Shown: one piece after another, positions 57,360 to 64,000 of the stretch
Numbering within the stretch: the stretch's first letter is position 1
Layout of the letters: every line of letters begins with the position of its first letter
NCBI GenBank assembly: GCA_028554645.1
Contig: JAQOOI010000072.1
Span: 434,001-498,000 of the forward strand
Source: Omphalotus guepiniiformis
Taxonomy: Eukaryota > Basidiomycota > Agaricomycetes > Agaricales > Omphalotaceae
Reading direction: 5' to 3'
Length of the DNA stretch: 64,000 bases
Translations under genes and position numbers: made by a program
The notes under the pieces: generated by a model
Told to the model about the DNA's origin: nothing
The model's input: only the letters and a program-made list of their open reading frames with translations
Databases searched by the model: none

Positions 57360-58940
57360 TGTTGCGCTGAAAACGCATACACACCTGAAATACCTGAAAT
57401 TAAACGATTTCTACTGTGAATATGATGGGAATAAAGGGCTAGACTATGTCCCATAGTGCTAGCTAAAACATAGAACGAGAATAGTTAAAGGCTCGAAGTG
57501 AAAGAACTACAATGTGCGAGTATGCATCAAGACCTTATGGCTGATATGACTCTAGACCTTCGGCGAAGTAACTACCTGCTGCGAGACTGTACAGTATGGT
57601 CAGACCCACCCTGCCTGGCAAAGAGCCCTTCGTCTGGAAGGCACTATTCAAGTATCTGTGTAATCCACGGGACTTAGGAAGGAAGAAACTACACATACAG
57701 GCATAATAGCCTCATGAGCCTAAATAACGTTGAAAGGACAAAGCTAGAGGTATCGCCGAGCCATCAAAATGGTTTGTTCGAACTTAGCCGACCTCCTGGA
57801 ACCTGCAAATTGATGATATACTGGAGATAACACTTTATGATCGGAAATATATGATTGACGATTCCGTTCCAAGATACTAGATGGTCAAAGCTATGAAAAT
57901 GATCGGTCTCAATGACTGTATAATAACTTGTTAGTAAAGTAATGACAGAATTGGCCTTCGAGCACTGGATATTGATATATCTACGAGGTGCTATGGGGTC
58001 TAGATGTCGAAATAGGAGAAAATACGGAAGCCCGATGGGATAAATAACTAGAAACTGCTCTCGGCGCCCCTATAAGTACACTGTAAAAGAGTTACAAAGA
58101 TGAATAATAACGAAATGCATAGGAGTAGTTCGTTTAGGATGGCTCGAGCGCATGATAAGAAGGGTCTAGATGTACCAAAAACATCACTAAAACATAATAC
58201 TTACACATATATATCAAGAACTGCACATAATTACCCTCTAGACGTGCCTACTTACCCAACTCAGTCATATTGTTTCTGTTTATATCCAGTTTATACTCGA
58301 TGTTATCCCTCTGTTCCTTTTAATTACTCCACTCAGTTTTCTATCTATTTATGGGATACTTACAGGCAGTAGAGTACATATACTGTCATGTATAGGGTCG
58401 AGCGCCCCAGGTTATGACTGCCTGCCAAATTGGAGAACTTTACGTATCTTCTAGAGTGTTAAATCACAGAAGGCCTCTTGATTGTGAACGTCAGGCCCCA
58501 GTTCTTCAAGCTGGTAGAGGCAGACTATTAGGAATTGCAGTGCTTTAATAGAGTGCTAAATATCTGAACATCTGTTGTGTTTGAACTGTCTGTCTGTCTG
58601 TCTGTCTGTCTGTGTCTGTCTGTCTGTGTCTGTCTGTCTGTGTCTGTCTGTCTGTGTCTGTCTGTCTGTGTCTGTCTGTTTTGCTGTTTCTGGTACTCGT
58701 CAAAGGGTCTAGACAGTGATCTTTCAGTTCAGTTAGTCTTTCCAACAGTCTAGCTCAACTTTAGTCAGTTTTCTGCGTGCGGAATCTTTGCCAACGCCAG
58801 ACTACACTCGCTTTTACAAGGCAACCTTTGAGTTTAGACGAGTTCCTACGTCTTAGAGTGCTCATTTCACTGCTATTACCGGAAAGAATCACCTCCTTGT
58901 ACTTGCCTGTTTCCCTATTCTTTGTTTGAAATTCTGATTA
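57360..58940. other. Non-coding interruption of the alpha-kinase gene, origin unclear
   Basis: The Cys-rich exon stops here and the next coding piece of the same gene begins near 58945. The first bases, TGTTGCGCTGAAAACGC, resemble the outer end of the 1.8-kb repeat (TGTTGCGTCAAAAAGCC), but the rest does not obviously match it. It may be a different or older insertion. It includes a long simple repeat at 58586-58679. Confidence 0.4.
58586..58679. repeat. CTGT/TGTC microsatellite with 14-nt higher-order period
   Basis: A run of CTGT units begins at 58586. From about 58610 it is organised as about five copies of a 14-base unit (TGTGTCTGTCTGTC). On the other strand the ORF at 58545-58745 is only this repeat and is not a gene. 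Confidence 0.95.
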
Positions 58941-60101
58941 TTGGTAGGATCAACCAACTTTTCAACACTGCAGTGCCTATTCTCCCTTTCTCTGAGGCCC
59001 GTACTGTGATCCCTGTGTAGAGCGTGGTGATGCTCCAGGCTCTGGTACGTTTAGTGTCGCTGCTTGTTCAAGCCAAGTTGTATAACACCTGCGTTTTTTA
59101 GAGAATACAGGGAGGTTGTCGGAGCTCTCGCACCGTGCAGCCGATCATGAAAAGGCAGCTTCTCAGCACCACCTCAATCAACCTAATTCAAAGCAAAAGC
59201 AAAACCTGTGCAACACTAGTGAAATAAACGAGTGAAAGTCGCAGATGCGCAAGACAGTGAAGGCAGAGATAATTCAAGTCGACCTGAGCCTTTCCCTTAT
59301 CAATGATAAAGGAAAAGCCAAAAAGATATGCTGCATCATTATTAGGCTGTTCACACGAGCTCTGATGTTTTCGCAGTCAGGGCTGAAACTTTTACAGGCA
59401 GGTATAAGGCTAGCAATCTTGTACACAATGCTTTGAACGGCCTCATCAACCAACTCAAGACGACCTATGCACAGTCTCCCTTTGCAAACGCGCTTGCTGA
59501 GGATGGAAAATTTGATTTCTCTCTGTGAGTTTAGGCTGCAAAGTTTTAGCCTCAACTGATGTTTGCGTTATCTTAGTACCAACCAGCTATACAACACACT
59601 CTCAGGCAAAAAGCTGTACTCAATTGATGTCACAGCAATTGATTTTGGGGGCACACTTGAGACTTTTTTTGTGGGCCTTGGAAAAGATGGACACCTTTCT
59701 TGTGGAGATATTGAGGACCGCAAGATCTCTTTGGAGCTTGTAGTTCCTATTGTCTATGTACATTGCACTTCTAAAGTTATTGCTGGTTGAATACTGATAT
59801 GTTGGCGGTAGGAATTCCCGTCTGAAGATCTGGAATCAAGGCAGTCTAAGAAGAACTCAAAGGTGGCACAGAAGGCTGCAATTTCTATGGGTGAACACTC
59901 TTTTGACTTTGTCTGCTATCTGAAATTCACATCCCTTTGGCTAGACAAATTATACAAGTCATCTGCTGCAGGAAAGTCCCGCCCTATGCTGAGCCGTTCT
60001 GCTTATACAAGCAAGTGGAACCGCACTGGTGGCAGGTCAACTACCTGGACGGTCATAAGTTATGAACGTTACACGTTCAAGAAGACTGTCTGCCATCTCG
60101 A

Positions 60102-61949
60102 TATTGTGACTATGAAATGAATGAGAGAGATACTCAAATGAGCACAATCCAACTCAAATCAAAAAATGATGTAGGGTGAGGTGTGACTGGCGTTGTCAGA
60201 GATTCCGCACAGTTAGACGCGACAATTGAACTTCGAATCTGCAGGGTTACAGATGTCTTTATCTCAATCTGGGTGGAAAATGGCAGAGGGTATCTCAAAA
60301 CACAAGATTCAGACAGAAGGTAAGGGTGGTTTCCAGGGTTCAGGAGGGATTCAGGACAATCAATCTCGAAGTTAAACTCGATCCAATGGTCAGACAATAC
60401 AGGGAACAGTTTCAGATGCAGCACAGACAGTTTTCAGCAGGCAGATTCAGCACAGACAGAACAGCAGTTTTCAGCAAAGATTCAGTATCTCTTTCAATTT
60501 ATCTGCCACAAGGGACTTTACAGAAGTTTTCACAACTGGATATTTCTCAAACTGAACTCTAAAGAGCCAGGCTATATTCCGTCTAAGAAGGGTTTCCTGC
60601 TTTGGCTTGTAGCTTTGGGCAGTACTTGCTTAAGAAAATCTAAATAGATACTCTATAAGCTATATATACTAAATCATAAAAATCAAACATATATCTCGAA
60701 ATTAAAAAGGTAATCTGAACAGTAAATGAGTCAAAAGTAAGTAAGTATCAATTGAGCAGAGATTGGATTCTTTTTTTAGGTAGTTTTCTAGGTAATTTTC
60801 CAGTTAGATAGTCAAATAGTAGGAACTTTGGGTATGGATTGGTATAAAAACAGAAATATATCGCTTTGTCCACGTTCTAGGTGTGTTAGGGTGTACCCAG
60901 GGTATCTAAATCAGGTCCAGAACATGTAAATAGCAACTAGTATCATGACAGTTGACATTCTCCTCAGTGCATTGCAAATCTGGTCCCCTATAAGTTTCTC
61001 CAAAATTGGCACATTCTCCTCTACTAGGGCAGCATTAGGAGTTGTGTAGAAGCTCTAGAGCTTATCTAGACCATGCTCCATTGTTTCTATCAGCCACAGT
61101 AAGGTACAGTAGCTGTTTATTTCAAGTTTTACCCCTATACATCTCTTTTTGGTCAGATTTGTACTCAGGTTATATTTCTTGTTTAGGATAGCTCTCAGCT
61201 TCTCCTAGGGCAGTATTCTATCCCATAGTTTCGTCTAAGACCTCCAATTAGAGTGCCTTTGTCTTTCATCAAGCTCAGAGGGTTACTGAATTTCAGAGAG
61301 ATACTCAGATCCAGAGAGATACTCATTTTCAGTATCTAACTCCTTCCATCATGAGTATTGAGTATCTAACTCATTTGTGCAGATGTAACTTTGAGTCTAC
61401 TTCCATTATTACACAGATTGGCATTTCCTCTTAGTGACATTATGTTCACATAGTACTCAATGTACATATTTCTCTGGTAATACAATCTTCAGGATTGCCC
61501 ATATTCTCAGCATTCAATCTTGTAGTGCCAACTTAGTTAGCAAGACCAGCTGGAACTTTTGATCAGTCCAAAGGACTTAGATAGTTTGTTCAATTGAAGT
61601 GAAAATCCATCAACCCCTTGGATTACAGTCAACAACACTTGGTAGAGTCTCTAGTTATTAGAGGGTGGGTCTGACCAACTCAATCTGGTATGGAACATTG
61701 GAATTCCAACACATCTGGAGAGGCATAACTAGTATCTCCTTGTATAACCCATTGGTCACAGTTGCTTAGTACCAGATTCAGTACTGTAGCAATCACTACA
61801 CTTAGGCATTGTGAATACAAGTATGTTTCATGTCCTAACTAGCAGTCTGGGGTGACTCTAGTCCTTTATGTTCAGTTTCCAATGCTTGAACATTCCATTT
61901 TTACTTCAATCTGATAGATTTCAGTACTGAAAGGCTTTTTGACGCAACA
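60102..61949 (+). mobile_element. 1.8-kb repeat family, copy B, inserted in the alpha-kinase gene
   Basis: It begins TATTGTGACTATG and ends GACGCAACA. TCGA flanks it on both sides (60098-60101 and 61950-61953). Removing the insert with one TCGA restores an open reading frame across the junction (CHL-DPVGNT), so insertion with a 4-bp target duplication is well supported. It is the same length class as copy A (1848 against 1807 bases), with no coding capacity visible. It is a solo LTR or a non-autonomous transposon; I cannot tell which. Confidence 0.82.
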
Positions 61950-62959
61950 TCGACCCTGTTGGCAACACCTCGTTCGAGGAACTTCCGTCCACGAGTGAGA
62001 TTGAAGTACCCAAGGGATGGTTGAAGCACATGAAGGGGTCTCAACCAGCAGGTGGCTATCTTGCAAAAGGCCTTTTCAAATATGTCATTAAGGTGTGTTT
62101 GCTGGCTTAGAAGCTGTTCATTTCATTGATAGGTTCAAATAGGCCCGATATCAAGGTGTTGACGTGGCACTCTGCCAGAACAAACCAGTCATGAGCTGCG
62201 AGAGGGACAACTGCGAGCACTTGCTCGCAGAACTTGATCTCCTTACTCAGGCCAACAGACATTTATGTTCTTTTGTTGAATGAGCAGAGGCTGTTCAATT
62301 TCATCTTCCAGGTAAGCCTAGATTTTGTGCGTGTACTTGTTTCTGGATTACAACTGTGTTCAGGCATGAAATGGAACATCAAAGGCACCTTTCTTGGGAT
62401 GGTAGATGTAGAAAGACTTTCTCCTGCTTTATTTGCACCTGAAGAAGATGTACTTGAGTTGGAAGAAACAAAAAGCTTACTATTTAGCTCGTTTCTCGTC
62501 GTTCTGCTGATTCAAACAGAAGGCTTGTTTGAAGAGCGGAAATTTTCTGGTAATGCACAGACTGGGCAGAATAACAGTGACCACATTGGCCAGGCAGTTG
62601 ATGCTTTTGCACATCACATCATTGAAGAAATGCAGGGGACGTTTATGCTTGCCAATCTACAGGGTATGTGTATAAGATTTTAAAACCTCAATCTCTTGTT
62701 GACGTTTCTACACTAGGTGTTATCGGGCCTGACAAGGCACTCACGCTCTTTGATCCCCAAGCTCATTCGTGAGTCAAAATCATTTTCTTTCTCAACTTGA
62801 ATCAAACACCTCAACAGGAAGGACCGAACTTCTGGCCTGTGGGATCTTGGTGAAGACGAAATACAGAAGTTCCGTCAAGAACATATCTGTAACCGTATCT
62901 GTGTTCAACTAAGTTTGAAACCCTTAAAAGAGCGCCAAGGACCTCATTGCCCATGGTAA

Positions 62960-63333
62960 TTGTTCAGTAGCCAATACTTTCTTTTTTGATCATTAAGCAT
63001 GTGCGAGTTTTCAATACTATGTTTACAAAATGTACATAGATGATATCATACCATTACACAAGTGGTAACATGGTTTGAAATATATTCCAAACATTTTCCA
63101 TTGTTACTTGTGTCACACAAAGGTCATTGAGTACTTTTTGTGCTCGAGTTTCGTACTCCAGCGAAACAAATTGAATCAACTCTTTGCCACCAATCTCTTC
63201 CATCAGTTTTGCCATCACATTGCAATCCACATGGATAAGGCAAGTCTCACCACCATATTTATCAGGAAATGTTAGCGCAATATTGGGTGAAACACCTGAT
63301 GGTAACTTTTTCTCTCTATCTTTTTGCACCCGG
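62960..63333. other. Spacer downstream of the alpha-kinase relic
   Basis: AT-rich stretch between the alpha-kinase stop and inverted copy C. A minus-strand open frame (63054-63344) has no recognisable motif. Confidence 0.45.
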
Positions 63334-64000
63334 TGTTGCGTCAAAAAGCCTTTCAGTACTGAAATCTATCAGATTGAAGTAAATATTGGATGTTCATGGA
63401 TGTTCAAGCATTGGAAACTGAACATAAAGGACTAGAGTCACCCCAGACTGCTAGTTAGGACATGAAACATACTTGTACTCACAATGCCTAAGTGTAGTGA
63501 TTGCTACAGTACTGAATCTGGTACTAAGCAACTGTGACCAATGGGTTATATAAAGAGATACTAGTTATGCCTCTCCAGATGTGTTGGAATTCCAATGTTC
63601 CATACCAGATTGAGTTGGTCAGACCCACCCTCTAATAACTAGAGACTCTACCAAGTGTTGTTGACTGTAATCCAAGGGGTTGATGGATTTTCACTTCAAT
63701 TGAACAACTATCTAAGTCCTTTGGACTGATCAAAAGTTCCAGCTGGTCCTGCTAACTAAGTTGGCACTACAAGATTGAATGCTGAGAATATGGGCAATCT
63801 TGAAGATTGTATTACCAGAGAAATATTGTACATTGAGTACTATGTGAATGTAATGTCACTAAGATGAAATGCCAATCTGTGTAATAAAAGAAGTAGATTC
63901 TAAGTTGCATCTGCACGAATGAGTTAGATACTGAAAATGAGTATCTCTCTGGATCTGAGTATCTCTCTGAAATTCAGTAACCCTCTGAACTTGATGGAAG
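63334..64000 (-). repeat. 1.8-kb repeat family, copy C, inverted and cut by window end
   Basis: The reverse complement matches the right-hand third of copies A and B (A about 54752-55412). It starts with the outer end TGTTGCGTC. It shares with A a doubled GAACATCCAT unit that B has lost. The remaining two thirds would lie beyond the window. Confidence 0.85.

Larger units (their letters stand above)
57253..62959 (+). pseudogene. Decayed alpha-kinase gene with Cys-rich N terminus, split by insertions
   Basis: Pieces in one order and orientation: an N-terminal Cys motif (MARCPGCTISF, QQCSKCRKLTA) at 57253-57359; GPYCDPCVERGDAPGS ending at 59044; ENTGRLSELSHRAADHEKA from 59102; exons 59577-59751 and 59812-60101; then, after a 1.85-kb insert, DPVGNTSFEELPS from 61954, GGYLAKGLFKYVIK, LAELDLL, FMLANLQGVIGPDKALTLFD and GLWDLGEDEIQKFRQEHICN to a stop at 62959. 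The last blocks are alpha-kinase (MHCK/eEF2K) core motifs, including the zinc-binding end. Such genes are strongly expanded in agaricomycetes. In-frame TGA codons occur at about 58991, at 59233 and at 62281, and one Cys of the N-terminal finger is Tyr. It is probably non-functional, though most splice sites are intact. Confidence 0.78.

Noticed and set aside
58545..58745. 66-codon minus-strand ORF rich in Asp-Arg-Gln-Thr
   Set aside because: Its composition is just the CTGT microsatellite read in one frame.
53606..61949. Copies A and B as the two LTRs of one retrotransposon with a 4.7-kb interior
   Set aside because: The interior holds alpha-kinase exons that continue in frame past B, and B has its own TCGA duplication, so B is a separate insertion. 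No reverse transcriptase motifs lie between.

Overview
The window is nuclear DNA of a filamentous basidiomycete, most likely an agaricomycete. Genes are dense, lie on both strands and are cut by many introns, mostly 50-65 bases. The protein families fit: a single-chain ATP-citrate lyase, an AA9 polysaccharide monooxygenase, a UstYa/DUF3433 complement, an RHS/Crinkler-like P-loop protein and an alpha-kinase with a Cys-rich N terminus. I joined exons by hand from splice sites. For most genes the summed exon lengths divide by three and rebuild a recognisable family.

Layout. 0-19 kb: UstYa-like protein (cut by the left edge), S9 peptidase, extended SDR, Zn2Cys6 regulator, AA9 LPMO, a multi-span membrane protein, mitochondrial L16, PRP3 and an RHS-like P-loop protein. 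19-28.4 kb: a four-BRCT Dpb11/Rad4/TopBP1 homologue directly downstream of HUS1 (same checkpoint pathway, both promoters with ACGCGT boxes), an uncharacterised Ser-rich protein and ATP synthase subunit k. 28.8-32.8 kb: a divergent pair of membrane proteins and a single-span protein. 33.8-38.7 kb: ATP-citrate lyase. 40.7-52.3 kb: DUF3433 membrane protein, F-box protein, CCT beta, the U3 snoRNP protein RRP9 and a low-complexity Ser/Pro-rich protein. 52.3-64 kb: an AT-rich, gene-poor block. It holds three copies of a 1.8-kb repeat (two direct, one inverted and cut by the right edge), one of which sits inside a decayed alpha-kinase gene.

No wholly new multi-gene system is convincing. The best leads are at splice level: a 6-nt microexon that supplies the third zinc-binding Cys of the Zn2Cys6 cluster, a 4-nt microexon in PRP3, a CCT2 intron framed by a 13-bp duplication and using a GC donor, and introns in CCT2 and the SDR gene whose only frame-keeping acceptors of normal length lack AG. 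At genome level they are the HUS1-DPB11 checkpoint pair with shared MluI-box-like sites and the broken alpha-kinase with its repeat family.
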